This document shows, in pieces, positions 28,620 to 38,017 of a DNA stretch of 64,000 bases. The stretch's first letter is position 1, and each line of letters starts with the position of its first letter. The notes under the pieces are model-generated. The model ran no database searches. It saw only the letters and a list, made by a program, of their open reading frames with translations, and was not told where the DNA came from. Both the position numbers and the translations under genes were made by a program. Source of the DNA: Candidatus Latescibacterota bacterium (GTDB lineage Bacteria; Latescibacterota; MWCZ01); contig JAKJDF010000003.1 in NCBI GenBank assembly GCA_022706085.1, forward strand, positions 402,879 through 466,878, in the 5' to 3' direction.

Positions 28620-31022
28620 TTGTCTTTCGAAAGGTTCTGCTCACCCGTTGTCTTGTCAATGCTGTTCTCCGGAAGTCTTTTCGCCAGCACACCGTTTGTG
28701 ACCTCCTCCGACCGTTTTCGAAGCCAGCTCGGGATTGTTGAAAACCCCGCCCTTTCCGATGAAGCCAGCGCAGTATGGGTGAACCCCGCAGGCCTTGGCG
28801 TGCGCAATTCAGCGACGACGTTTTCCTCCGTTGCAATGAGGAACAACCCCTGGTACGTCAGTCTGCTTTTTGCCGGCAATGGAAGCGGTTTTGGCTGGCA
28901 ACGAACGGATGTCGGCAGTGGTCAACGAATTGACCGCTGGCGTTTCGCAGGGAGCGGCGGGAGCTCCCCGTACGGCCTTTCATTCGGCGCTGCGGTGGAA
29001 CTGAGCGATCCAGACGGGTTGAACGAGAGTCTTTTCTGGTCAGGGGACCTCGGTGTTCTCGCGAGGCCGGTTAGTTGGATGTCTGCCGGTCTTGTCGTGC
29101 GGCAACTCGGAGCTCGCCGGGGTTATCCCTGGAGCGTGGAATCGGGCCTTGCTCTGCGCCCGTTCGGACCGCACCTGAGCGTTTTCGGCGGGCTGGCATA
29201 CTGCGAAGACGACCCGTTGAGCAATCCTTCACACTGGCATGCCGGTGCGCTGGCGAACGTGGGGCCCGGGCTTGAGATGTACGGGGCGGTCAATCAGAAC
29301 AGAACGGTTCTGGCCGGCGTCCAGATGATTCTCGGGAGAGGTAGTGTCGGGGGGGCGGGGAGTCGGGTGAGTGGTGGAAGCCTTGGTTCAGGCTGGGTAA
29401 TTGCCCGCTCCCATGCGGATTATCGGTCGAACCGGCTGGCGATGAAAGGCAGGATCGCGGAAATCCGGCTGAAAGGTGAGATTCGAGATCAGACGCCCGG
29501 TTTCACCCTGTTCGGCAAACGGGGCACCACGCTTTCGGAACTCGTCATGCAGATCAATCGGGCAGCGCAAGCGCGTGATGTGGGCGGTCTTTACCTTCGT
29601 TTCGACAACCTGGCGATCGGGCAGGGGATGGCGGAGGAGCTGCGTGATGCGTTGATCAAGTTCAAAACGAACTCAGGCAAACCCATCGTTGCTTATCTGC
29701 CGGAGGCGAGTTTCCGGGAATACTTCATTGCCTCCGTTGCCGACAGCATATTTCTGGAGCCGGTGGGCGACCTTCGCCTGACCGGGTACGGCGTGGGTCA
29801 GTTATATTTCCGCAGGGCGCTGGACAAACTCGGGGTCGAAGCTGATTTCACCCGGATAGGCCGTTACAAGTCGGCCGCTGAGACTTTCACTGACAGCACC
29901 ATGTCGGACGCCACCCGGGAGCAATACGGGGAGCTCCTCGACGATTGGTACACGAGAACGGTGGACGGAATAGCCACGTCTCGGGGCCTAAGCGTTGACA
30001 GCGTGACAGCTCTTGTCAACAACGCTCCCTACATGGCTGCCGAGGCCGTCCGTGTTGGCCTGATTGATTCCGCAGGGCACAGTGATCGAGCGTATGAATC
30101 CGTGGAAACCATGGTTAGGTCGAGAGAGGGAAGAGTATCCGGGAAAATAAACCTCGCTCATCGTCGTTTATATGATGAGACGTGGGGCCCGCGTCCGAAG
30201 CTGGCGGTCATCTTCGCGTCCGGCCAGATTGTGAACGGTACGAGCGGGGAGGATTTCTTTTCCGGAACCCAGATGATGGGTGCCGAGACAATTGCGAAGG
30301 CGCTCAAACAGGCCCGGGAAGACGATGCCATCAAGGCAGTGGTCTTCCGGATCGATTCTCCGGGCGGACTGGCCCTCGGCAGCGACATCATTTGGCGTGA
30401 GGTACAGCTTCTGTGGGAAACCGACAAGCCTGTCGTCGTAAGTGTGGGCGATCTGGCTGCTTCGGGCGGGTATTACATCGCGTGTCGCGCAGATACGATC
30501 ATTTCGAACCCGGGTGCCGTCGTTGGCAGCATAGGCGTGTTTGACGGCAAAATGGTTGTTGAGAGGCTGGCGCGCCGGCTCGGAATTGATGTTGAGCTTC
30601 TCACGAGGGGAGACAACGCGGCCATCAATTCTTCCCTCGCATCGCGAACGCCGGAGCAGCGTCGGCGAGTGGCCGAAAACGTTCGTGAAGTCTACGAAGT
30701 ATTTGTGAACAGGGTTGCCGCAGGTCGCGGTATGGAAGCCGCCTCAGTGGATTCCATCGGTCAGGGCAGGATTTACACTGCAGCGAACGCCGTCAGCATC
30801 GGCCTCGTCGACAAACTGGGTGGTCTGGATGAAGCTATCCGGACGGCCGCCCGGATGGCCCGTCTGCGCGGCGAAGTCGAACTCGTGACAATGCCGAAGC
30901 GCTCAAATGTGCTGGAAACGGTGATCCAGAGTTCGTTGCAGGACGCAATGGGGGTGTCGACTCGGCAGTCGCTGGCCGGAGAGGTCTATTTCTTCGACCC
31001 GGTTGCCGCGTCGTTGCGATGA
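28620..31022 (+). CDS. sppA: SppA-type signal peptide peptidase (S49) with N-terminal outer-membrane-barrel-like domain
   Basis: An 800-residue envelope protease. Two tandem S49 domains follow the 67-kDa SppA pattern: the first carries the catalytic lysine in GRYKSAAE (Lys417), the second the nucleophile in AASGGYY (Ser615) with RIDSPGG upstream. Residues ~30-255 are extra: after a signal peptide (ending near FAS-TPF, 21-26) comes ENPALSDEASAVWVNPAGLG, the opening typical of PorV/FadL-like barrel proteins, then alternating aromatic strands. The start is TTG 28620: GGAGG lies six to seven bases upstream and it follows the rpoN stop by one base. The protein may therefore be held at the outer membrane rather than the inner membrane. 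Confidence 0.88.
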   Translation: MSFERFCSPVVLSMLFSGSLFASTPFVTSSDRFRSQLGIVENPALSDEASAVWVNPAGLGVRNSATTFSSVAMRNNPWYVSLLFAGNGSGFGWQRTDVGSGQRIDRWRFAGSGGSSPYGLSFGAAVELSDPDGLNESLFWSGDLGVLARPVSWMSAGLVVRQLGARRGYPWSVESGLALRPFGPHLSVFGGLAYCEDDPLSNPSHWHAGALANVGPGLEMYGAVNQNRTVLAGVQMILGRGSVGGAGSRVSGGSLGSGWVIARSHADYRSNRLAMKGRIAEIRLKGEIRDQTPGFTLFGKRGTTLSELVMQINRAAQARDVGGLYLRFDNLAIGQGMAEELRDALIKFKTNSGKPIVAYLPEASFREYFIASVADSIFLEPVGDLRLTGYGVGQLYFRRALDKLGVEADFTRIGRYKSAAETFTDSTMSDATREQYGELLDDWYTRTVDGIATSRGLSVDSVTALVNNAPYMAAEAVRVGLIDSAGHSDRAYESVETMVRSREGRVSGKINLAHRRLYDETWGPRPKLAVIFASGQIVNGTSGEDFFSGTQMMGAETIAKALKQAREDDAIKAVVFRIDSPGGLALGSDIIWREVQLLWETDKPVVVSVGDLAASGGYYIACRADTIISNPGAVVGSIGVFDGKMVVERLARRLGIDVELLTRGDNAAINSSLASRTPEQRRRVAENVREVYEVFVNRVAAGRGMEAASVDSIGQGRIYTAANAVSIGLVDKLGGLDEAIRTAARMARLRGEVELVTMPKRSNVLETVIQSSLQDAMGVSTRQSLAGEVYFFDPVAASLR

Positions 31023-31086
31023 CGCGGGTGGTTTTGGAATCGGTGGTTTCGGAAATTGCGGACCGTTTTCGGGCTGGATTTGTAGA

Positions 31087-34000
31087 ATGAGCGATGTTGT
31101 GAAGGATACCACCAGGTTTGCAGCGCCAGCGATGAAATCGCTGCTCGCTTGCACAACCGTGTTTTGCCTTATGTGTTCCCCCGCGCATGCTCAGGTGGGC
31201 GAATTCGGTCGCAACAAGCCCACATCCGCCACGGGAAACTGGCACTATGTCCAGACGCCTCATTTTGACATCTACTTTTACGAGGGCATGGACGCGATTG
31301 CGAGAATCGCTACGACCATAGCGGAAGAAGCGTATTCGCAGATCAGCGCGAGCTTTGACTACCGGCTGCGGAACCGAGTTCCGATCGTGTTGTATCGGTC
31401 CCAGGGTCAGTTTTCGCAGACGCACATCACACCCTCGTTGATCGGTGAGGGTGTGGGCGGGTTCACGGAATTCCTGAAGAACCGTGTTGCCGTTCCGTTC
31501 ACCGGATCGTACCCGCAGTTTCGCCATGTCCTCCACCACGAGCTCGTACACGCGGTCGTGCACGATATGCTATACGGGCGAGACATTCTGACCGGTGTGC
31601 AGCAGAGCGACATCCCTCTCTGGTTCATCGAAGGTCTTGCAGAGTACGAGTCGTCGCCGTGGACTTCAGAGAGCGACATGTGGATGCGGGACGCAGTCAT
31701 CAACGACTACCTGCAGCTCGACGGTTACTTCGCCTACAAAGGCGGCCAGTCGATCATGTATTACATCGCTGAGGTGTACGGGCCGGACAAGGTGGCGCAG
31801 ATCCTGAACCGGCTTCGCTCCTTTTCTCGCTTCGGTCCGACGGTTCAAGCCGTTCTGGGGGTTGAGCTGGAGGATTTTGGAAAACGGTGGGAAAAGGACC
31901 TCAAAAAGGTGTACTGGCCGGAGATCGTGGATCGGGACGAGCCAGAGGATATCGGGCAGTCGCTGACAGACCACACCAAAGACAACTCTTACTTCAACCG
32001 GAACCCCTCATTCTCGCCCTTCGGCGACAAGATCGCATATTTGACGGGCAGGGATTACTACACGAGCATCTACGTGATGTCGGCTATCGACGGAAAGGTG
32101 CTCTGGAAAGTCGTTACCGGTGAGACTTCCGGGTCCTTTGAGGAAATGCACTGGCAACGGGCCGGGATTGCGTGGTCTCCAGACGCGCAACGGATAGCGT
32201 TTGCGGCAAAGGCTACGTCGGGAGACAAGCTTTACATCGTAGACGCGCGCAACGGACGCAGGCTCGATACGTTCGATTTCGGATTCGACGGCATGTTTTC
32301 GCCCGACTGGTCTCCGGACGGAAGCACGATTGTATTTGTTGGCGTGCGGGATGGGAAATCGGACATCTACACACTTCGGCTTTCGGACCGGTCGATAGAC
32401 CGACTGACAGACGATTATTTTGACGAGACGGATCCAAAATGGTCGCCGGACGGCCGGAGAATCCTGTTTGCTTCCGATCGAGCGCCCGACGTGAGCGATG
32501 TCTCAGCACAATTGTTGTACCAGACATCGGATGTGTACGTGATGGACGTCGAGACACGCGCGATGCGCCGCCTGACGGCGGAACCCTCCGACGATCTTTC
32601 GCCGGTATGGGGGCCTGAAGGGAATCACATCGCGTTCGTGTCCGATCGCAACGGCATTTTCAACCTGTATGTTGCAGCGCTCGATAGCAGTGAAGGAAGT
32701 ATCGACAGTGCAACCCGTCCTTTGACGAACATCCTCACGGGAGCGTTCGCTCCGTCCTGGAATCGCAGAGGTGACAAGATCGCCTTCTCTGGCTTCAACA
32801 AGGGAGGGTGGGACGTATTTGTCATCAGGAATCCCCTGGACAGCCTTCGGGAGGAACCGCTTCGGCCGGCGTATTTCCTGCGCGAAGGTAAGATCTCCTA
32901 CAGCAGCCGCCATCGCCACCTCGCGACAAGCACTCAATCGGCGACGTCTCCTGATTCCACTGCCGGATTTTCGATAGGGCCTCGCACCAGTCCTTTCAGT
33001 TCTCCCGCGCTCGATATCCTGGCTTTTACGCGGGCAGATTCCGCGCGCGGTGGCTTCGTGCCAAAGCCTTACCGAAGCCAGCTCCAGGTAGACAACGTAA
33101 GCGGACAAGCGAATTACTCGACTCTCGGTGGAGTCGGCGGGCAGCTCTACGTCACGGCGAGCGATCTGATGGGATTTCACCAGCTCCAGTTCAACACGAG
33201 TCTTTACCGTGACCTCCGAGACAGCGATTACGGCGTGTTCTATCAATACCTGAGAAGGCGGACGGACTACGCCGCATATTTCCAGCAACAACGGACATGG
33301 TATCCTTTCCAGAGCGTGGATTATTACGGCGGGATCGTTGAATCCGGCCTGGTAGAAAGCCGGGAGATCTCCACCGGCGTTTACGCGTCACGCCCGACGA
33401 GCCAGTTCCGCAGGTTCGAAGCGGGCATAGACTATGTGAATGCGAAGCAGAGCGTGCTTTACGACTACCTCAGCTACGGCACCGGCATCGCGGCGTCTCA
33501 GGAAGCAAGCATTGAGGCTCTGTTGACACGTGTTGCGTTCGTGCACGACAACGCATTGTGGAACATGTTTGGTCCGGTGGTAGGGCAACGCTGGCGGATG
33601 ACGGTTTTTGCCGCGCCGCCGCGCGCCAATACTGCTCCGTTCGGCGTAGTGACGGCGGACGTGAGGCGCTACTGGCGCGTGAGCAAGAACACTTCCTTTG
33701 CGCTGCGCGGGTCAGGAGGACGAAGCTTCGCGACGCATGCGCAAAATGCACCTCTGTTCTATGTTGGTGGCCTTCCTTACTGGATCAACTACGATTACGA
33801 GAACGTGCAATCCAGCCAACTGGTGAACGACGCATTTTCGCAGTTTGTGTTCCCGCTGCGGGGCACCAACTACTACGAGTTGAGGGGCCGGAGTTTCGCG
33901 ATTCTGAATGCTGAGTACCGCTTTCCCCTGATCTATTTCCTTGCAACAGGCCCACTCAACTTTGTGCTCAGCAACGTCGGCGGCGTCGTGTTCCTGGATG

Positions 34001-34203
34001 TCGGCAGGACGTGGGAAGACCCGACGCAACCCAGCGACCCGAACATAGCCCGTCATACGCAGGGTCCCCTCGGCGGATACGGCTACGGGATGCGGATCAA
34101 CCTCGGCGTGCTCGTTCTAAGAATGGACGTGGCGTGGCGGACGGACCTGAGAGAAACGATGGGCAGCGCGAGGTATTACTGGTCTTTCGGTTACGATTTC
34201 TGA
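31087..34203 (+). CDS. Gluzincin metallopeptidase-like / PD40 propeller / outer-membrane barrel fusion
   Basis: A 1038-residue exported protein in three parts. After a signal peptide (MKSLLACTTVFCLMCSPAHA) comes a peptidase-MA/M1-like domain with HELVH (151-155) and WFIEGLAEYES (about 179-189), a plausible third zinc ligand. Residues ~335-640 hold TolB/PD40 propeller repeats such as FSPDWSPDGSTIVFVG and DPKWSPDGRRILFAS. Residues ~730-1038 look like a BamA-type surface-antigen barrel, ending in aromatic strands with a terminal Phe (YWSFGYDF). ATG 31087 is used; ATG 31132, directly at the signal peptide, is equally possible as neither has a strong ribosome binding site. It follows the sppA fusion and may share its transcript. 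Confidence 0.82.
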   Translation: MSDVVKDTTRFAAPAMKSLLACTTVFCLMCSPAHAQVGEFGRNKPTSATGNWHYVQTPHFDIYFYEGMDAIARIATTIAEEAYSQISASFDYRLRNRVPIVLYRSQGQFSQTHITPSLIGEGVGGFTEFLKNRVAVPFTGSYPQFRHVLHHELVHAVVHDMLYGRDILTGVQQSDIPLWFIEGLAEYESSPWTSESDMWMRDAVINDYLQLDGYFAYKGGQSIMYYIAEVYGPDKVAQILNRLRSFSRFGPTVQAVLGVELEDFGKRWEKDLKKVYWPEIVDRDEPEDIGQSLTDHTKDNSYFNRNPSFSPFGDKIAYLTGRDYYTSIYVMSAIDGKVLWKVVTGETSGSFEEMHWQRAGIAWSPDAQRIAFAAKATSGDKLYIVDARNGRRLDTFDFGFDGMFSPDWSPDGSTIVFVGVRDGKSDIYTLRLSDRSIDRLTDDYFDETDPKWSPDGRRILFASDRAPDVSDVSAQLLYQTSDVYVMDVETRAMRRLTAEPSDDLSPVWGPEGNHIAFVSDRNGIFNLYVAALDSSEGSIDSATRPLTNILTGAFAPSWNRRGDKIAFSGFNKGGWDVFVIRNPLDSLREEPLRPAYFLREGKISYSSRHRHLATSTQSATSPDSTAGFSIGPRTSPFSSPALDILAFTRADSARGGFVPKPYRSQLQVDNVSGQANYSTLGGVGGQLYVTASDLMGFHQLQFNTSLYRDLRDSDYGVFYQYLRRRTDYAAYFQQQRTWYPFQSVDYYGGIVESGLVESREISTGVYASRPTSQFRRFEAGIDYVNAKQSVLYDYLSYGTGIAASQEASIEALLTRVAFVHDNALWNMFGPVVGQRWRMTVFAAPPRANTAPFGVVTADVRRYWRVSKNTSFALRGSGGRSFATHAQNAPLFYVGGLPYWINYDYENVQSSQLVNDAFSQFVFPLRGTNYYELRGRSFAILNAEYRFPLIYFLATGPLNFVLSNVGGVVFLDVGRTWEDPTQPSDPNIARHTQGPLGGYGYGMRINLGVLVLRMDVAWRTDLRETMGSARYYWSFGYDF

Positions 34204-34308
34204 CACGCCCACCGGCCGAGAGTAGTCGGGCGGAATAGTATCGCGATGCGGGTGTGAGCCTTTCCCTGTGATTCCGCTAAAGGTCTCTCCCTGGAAGACG
34301 GCGCTCGA

Positions 34309-35124
34309 ATGTCTGCGCACTTTCTATCCCCCGATCTCCCCTCCGTGACAACCCGCCATGCGGAGGTGTTGCGACGTATCCGCGTGGTGCTGGTTGAACC
34401 GAAGTACCCGGGGAACATTGGGTCGGTGGCACGCGCGATGACAGTATGCGGCCTTTCCAGACTGCACCTGGTCAACCCTGTTCCGCACTGGCGGGAGTCC
34501 GATGAAGCGTGGACTTTCGCCTGCGGGTCGCGCTCCGTTCTGGAGCACGCGACCGAAGAGGGGAACCTGGTAGACGCGTTGTTCGGAACGACGACCGTGG
34601 TTGGCACGACGCACCGAATGGGAAGAGGACGGGGCCCTCTCCTGCCTCCGCGCAAGCTGGCGGAACACTTGCCCGGGATGCTCTCCAAAGGGGAGGTGGC
34701 CCTCGTGTTTGGAAGGGAAGACAAGGGGCTTTCGAACGACGAACTGGCATTGTGCCAGATGGGCGTTCACATACCGACAGCCTCTGCCTATCCGTCTCTG
34801 AACCTTTCCCATGCGGTTATGGTTGTTGCGTACGAGTGTTTCTACGCGGTAGTGACGGCGGGGGATGAGGAAGTGCAGGCGAGCGGGGTGTCATACCCGG
34901 AAATCGCGGCAATTTCTGAAAGAATCGCGCATCTGACAGCACGGACAGGCTTTCGTCACCGGCGTGGAGAGGTCGGTTTTGAACGCAGCCTGCGGCGAGC
35001 CATAGAACGGAGTAGTGTGAGTGCCCGCGACATCGCGCTCGCGCATCTCGTCTGCGGACAAATCGAGCGGTATATCGACCGCTTGGAGGAGCAGATTCGC
35101 GGCAAACGGCAGACTTCGAACTGA
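34309..35124 (+). CDS. trmJ: tRNA (cytidine/uridine-2'-O)-methyltransferase TrmJ-like
   Basis: A 271-residue SPOUT methyltransferase. The opening IRVVLVEPKYPGNIGSVARAM is the TrmJ signature, and the knot region carries VALVFGREDKGLSNDEL and YPSLNLSHAVMVVAYE that bind S-adenosylmethionine. TrmJ modifies nucleotide 32 in tRNA anticodon loops. The C-terminal ~80 residues are helical, as in TrmJ. ATG 34309 has only a distant GGAAG upstream. The gap after the preceding barrel protein contains an imperfect 8-bp inverted repeat (CCGGCCGA/TCGGGCGG), possibly a weak terminator. Confidence 0.88.
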   Translation: MSAHFLSPDLPSVTTRHAEVLRRIRVVLVEPKYPGNIGSVARAMTVCGLSRLHLVNPVPHWRESDEAWTFACGSRSVLEHATEEGNLVDALFGTTTVVGTTHRMGRGRGPLLPPRKLAEHLPGMLSKGEVALVFGREDKGLSNDELALCQMGVHIPTASAYPSLNLSHAVMVVAYECFYAVVTAGDEEVQASGVSYPEIAAISERIAHLTARTGFRHRRGEVGFERSLRRAIERSSVSARDIALAHLVCGQIERYIDRLEEQIRGKRQTSN

Positions 35125-35142
35125 TGGACGACAGGGTGCGAA

Positions 35143-35192
35143 AAAAGAAACGCGGCGAAAACAGCGTAAGTCACTCCGCGTGTTCGCCGCGT
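35143..35192 (-). terminator. Rho-independent terminator of the amt-glnK transcript
   Basis: On the minus strand TTCGCCGCGT pairs with all ten bases of ACGCGGCGAA (plus-strand 35150-35159 and 35183-35192) around a 23-nt loop and is followed by a T-rich run (TTTCTTTTTTC). It lies 16 bases beyond the glnK stop, between convergent genes. Confidence 0.75.
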
Positions 35193-35208
35193 GCGCCAGA
35201 TTCAAACA

Positions 35209-35547
35209 TTACAGGGCAGCGTTTCCCGATTCGCCGGTGCGGATTCTGATTGCGTCATCAATCGTTGAGATGAATATCTTTCCGTCGCCAACCTTTCCCG
35301 TACGCGCTACCCGCAAGAGCGCATTTACGACCGGGTCGATCTGGTCGTCCTGAACGACTGCTTCAATCTTGACTTTGTTGACGAACAGGACCTGATACTC
35401 CGCACCGCGATAGAACTCGGTGTGCCCACGTTGATGGCCAAACCCGCGAGCCTCGAGAACCGACAGGCCCTTCACACCGACATCCGTCAGCGCGGTGCGG
35501 ACGTCCTCGACCAGATGCGGCCGGATGAATGCCTCTACCTTCTTCAC
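35209..35547 (-). CDS. glnK: Nitrogen regulatory protein P-II (GlnK/GlnB)
   Basis: A 112-residue P-II protein that senses 2-oxoglutarate and ATP/ADP and controls ammonium transport and nitrogen enzymes. MKKVEAFIRPHLVEDV opens the fold; the T-loop HTEFYRGAEYQ contains Tyr51, the uridylylation site in many bacteria; VVQDDQIDPVVNAL and GKVGDGKIFIS complete the nucleotide site. The start is GTG 35547 with AGGAAAG upstream. It sits 40 bases downstream of amt, the standard GlnK pairing, so it probably blocks Amt under nitrogen excess. Confidence 0.95.
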   Translation of the reverse strand: MKKVEAFIRPHLVEDVRTALTDVGVKGLSVLEARGFGHQRGHTEFYRGAEYQVLFVNKVKIEAVVQDDQIDPVVNALLRVARTGKVGDGKIFISTIDDAIRIRTGESGNAAL

Positions 35548-35587
35548 AATCTTTCTTTCCTGAGTTTTTCTGCATCTGGCGCGTGCA

Positions 35588-36871
35588 TTACAGGTGATAC
35601 GCGGTTTCCCCGTGCTGCGTCAGATCGAGGCCCTCGCGCTCTTCTGCCTGGGAAACGCGCACACCGCCGACGATATCCATCAGTTTCAAGATAATCCACG
35701 TCACCGCCGCTGCATAGGCAGCAGTCGCCGCCACGCTCAGCGCCTGGATCAGGAGCGGATCGACGTTGCCCAGCAACAAGCCGTCTTTTCCATTCGCATT
35801 CCAGTACGTGCTCGCGAAGACTCCGGTCAGCAACGCGCCAAGGGTTCCACCGACGCCGTGCACGCCAAACACGTCCAGGGAGTCGTCGTACCCGAATCGC
35901 GGTTTGAGGCAGATGGCCCAGTAACAGATCACACCCGCGGCGAGCCCGATTGCGAGCGCCGCCATCGGGCCCACAAATCCGGATGCGGGCGTGACCGCCA
36001 CCAATCCCGCGACCATCCCGGAAGCGACTCCCAGCACGGTCACCTTCCCCGTCCGAATTCGTTCCGCCAATGCCCAGGCCATTGCGGCAGCCGCAGCAGC
36101 AATCTGCGTGGTTACAAACGCCAGCGTGGCAAGCGCGCCGCTTGCGAGAGCACTGCCGCCGTTGAAACCAAACCATCCGAACCAGAGCATTCCGGCTCCC
36201 AGCACCGTCCAGATGAGGCTGTTGGGAAGGATCTGGTCTTTCGGATATCCAGCTCTCCTGCCGATGTAAATGGCCGCTACAAGCGCAGAGAAGCCCGAAC
36301 TCATGTGGACAACCGTCCCTCCGGCAAAGTCGAGAGCGCCCAGCTTGAACAACCACCCGTCCGATGCCCACACCCAGTGGCAGACCGGTGCGTACACAAC
36401 GGTAGTCCAAAGGAGAACGAACACGATGTAGGCGCGAAATTTCATGCGTTCCGCAAACGCACCGGTGATGAGGGCGGGGGTGATTATGGCGAACATCCCC
36501 TGGAAAGCTACGAACGCGAGGTGGGGTATGCTTCCCATCGGTTCCACTCCGACCCCGTTGAGAAAGGCGTGGCCGAACCCACCGATGAACGAGTTGCCCT
36601 GTGAGAACGATAGCGAGTACCCTATGACCACCCAGTGGATTCCCACGAGCCCCATTGCAAACACGCTGTGCATGATCGTTCCGAGCACATTCTTGCTGCG
36701 CACCATTCCGCCGTAGAACAACGCCAGACCGGGCGTCATGAACAGAACGAGAGCTGTGGACGTGAGCATCCAGGCAGTGTCGCCCGAGTCGATACCCGCG
36801 GAACCCTCTGCAAATGCGGGAGGGACGATCGCGAGGAGTAGCGTAAGGATTGCCATGAGCCGCCTGTTCAT
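35588..36871 (-). CDS. amt: Ammonium transporter Amt
   Basis: A 427-residue Amt/Rh-family inner-membrane channel with a cleaved signal peptide (LLLAIVPPAFA) and eleven predicted helices. Conserved segments: ALFYGGMVRSKN near the start, AFVAFQGMFAIITPALITGAFAER split across helices, GGTVVHMSSGFSAL with the first pore His, and DVFGVHGVGG with the second pore His. ATG 36871 follows GGAGGTTCGG; the longer TTG reading at 36883 is not needed. Co-transcribed with glnK. The 204 bases upstream hold a 7-bp stem-loop (36974-36998) and a poly-A run but no clear promoter. Confidence 0.95.
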   Translation of the reverse strand: MNRRLMAILTLLLAIVPPAFAEGSAGIDSGDTAWMLTSTALVLFMTPGLALFYGGMVRSKNVLGTIMHSVFAMGLVGIHWVVIGYSLSFSQGNSFIGGFGHAFLNGVGVEPMGSIPHLAFVAFQGMFAIITPALITGAFAERMKFRAYIVFVLLWTTVVYAPVCHWVWASDGWLFKLGALDFAGGTVVHMSSGFSALVAAIYIGRRAGYPKDQILPNSLIWTVLGAGMLWFGWFGFNGGSALASGALATLAFVTTQIAAAAAAMAWALAERIRTGKVTVLGVASGMVAGLVAVTPASGFVGPMAALAIGLAAGVICYWAICLKPRFGYDDSLDVFGVHGVGGTLGALLTGVFASTYWNANGKDGLLLGNVDPLLIQALSVAATAAYAAAVTWIILKLMDIVGGVRVSQAEEREGLDLTQHGETAYHL

Positions 36872-37075
36872 CCGAACCTCCAAATCAGAAACAGAACCTC
36901 GCCGAACCTATGCTGCATGGGGCATTTCACCTGTGCCACCCGCCCCTTATTGACGATAGCCACGGCGTGTTTCCGCGAAATCACGGCGGCGTTTCGCGAG
37001 TGTAAAAAAACGATGAAGTTTTGCAGACGCGCTGAGTGTTACGGGTGAGACGGGGGTAGTGGCGGAAGGAGGGGG

Positions 37076-38017
37076 TTACGCAATGCCGTCAAGAACCAAT
37101 GACGCAAACACGGAATACCAGTAATCGGGAACGAAGGGCGCATGAAGCAACGCATCCAGTGTGTAGAGCGTGAGTTCCAGCCGATCTTCCGGACGGAACT
37201 CGATCGTGCCTGTGTACCCTTCCCAGAGGAACATCCAGTCGGGATCGTTCACGAAGGTCCGTTTCGTGTAATACGCGCAACTCATTGCCCCGTATAACGG
37301 TGCAAGGTCGTACCGGGCGGGGCCTACACTGAGCGTTTCGAAGTCCAACAGGCCCGATAGCGCTCCGGCAGACCGGTCGAAAAGCATGTTCGCGATATTT
37401 GCGTCGCCATGAATGGGGACCAGCGTGTTTTCGTCGAACCTGTGGAGGTTCTGGTCGAGGAAAAAGATGAGCCGAGCTCTCAACGGCTGTGAAACAAGGC
37501 CGCTTTCCGCCAGCTGGACTGTGCGTGCTTCAAACGATTGAGCGAACCTGTCTCTGGAAACGAGGTGGTCGAAAAAAGGAGTGAAAAGCTCCTCTGGCGC
37601 GAGGGTTTTCGCTTTGTGCCACTCGGCCATGGCTTTGCCGACCGAGCGCAAAGCCATGGGCAGCAGCGAGGGGGTCGAGTTCAACATGAGATCGCCCGTA
37701 ACTCCGGGGATTTGCTTCACGCAGCACACACCGCAGTTCCATGGCTCTTCGGGCGGCAGCACAATCACTTCTTCCGCGCACGGAACTCCCGCACGGCGAG
37801 CTCGCCGCCATCCTACGTATTCGCGCCACCATCCCTGTCCATCCGACGACGGGTCGTCGTCGAATTTGATGGCCCAACGTTCACCGGATTCGAGAACCAG
37901 CATCCGCGAACCTGTACGGTTCGCGGGCGCAGTGAGCGGGTGGGAAGATACGACCGGCGCCAGTGACAACCGACGCATTATCGCGTTCAGAGTATCGTGA
38001 TTGACAAGTCGAAGCAT
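37076..38017 (-). CDS. APH-fold small-molecule kinase coupled to lpxK
   Basis: A 313-residue kinase of the aminoglycoside phosphotransferase/choline kinase fold. Key residues are seen in VPIHGDANIANMLFD (catalytic Asp plus metal Asn) and SGLLDFETLSVGPARYDLA (metal Asp). The N-lobe has RWAIKF with the ATP-binding Lys. ATG 38017 shares one base with the lpxK stop (TAATG), so translation is coupled to lpxK and waaA; it is probably an LPS inner-core or Kdo kinase in this setting, by analogy with KdkA/WaaP, rather than a resistance enzyme. That assignment is inference. The reading that runs back to 38137 overlaps lpxK and is rejected. Confidence 0.78.
   Translation of the reverse strand: MLRLVNHDTLNAIMRRLSLAPVVSSHPLTAPANRTGSRMLVLESGERWAIKFDDDPSSDGQGWWREYVGWRRARRAGVPCAEEVIVLPPEEPWNCGVCCVKQIPGVTGDLMLNSTPSLLPMALRSVGKAMAEWHKAKTLAPEELFTPFFDHLVSRDRFAQSFEARTVQLAESGLVSQPLRARLIFFLDQNLHRFDENTLVPIHGDANIANMLFDRSAGALSGLLDFETLSVGPARYDLAPLYGAMSCAYYTKRTFVNDPDWMFLWEGYTGTIEFRPEDRLELTLYTLDALLHAPFVPDYWYSVFASLVLDGIA

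Noticed and set aside
36921-36938. Sigma-54-like TGGCAC...ATGC element upstream of amt on the minus strand
   Set aside because: The GG and GC pairs are 12 nt apart instead of the strict 10, so RpoN should not use it.
36974-37013. CGCGAAA/TTTCGCG hairpin with nearby poly-A/poly-T run, considered as terminator of the kinase gene
   Set aside because: On the minus strand the T-run lies upstream of the hairpin, and on the plus strand the hairpin is followed by A residues, so it has the wrong order for a rho-independent terminator.
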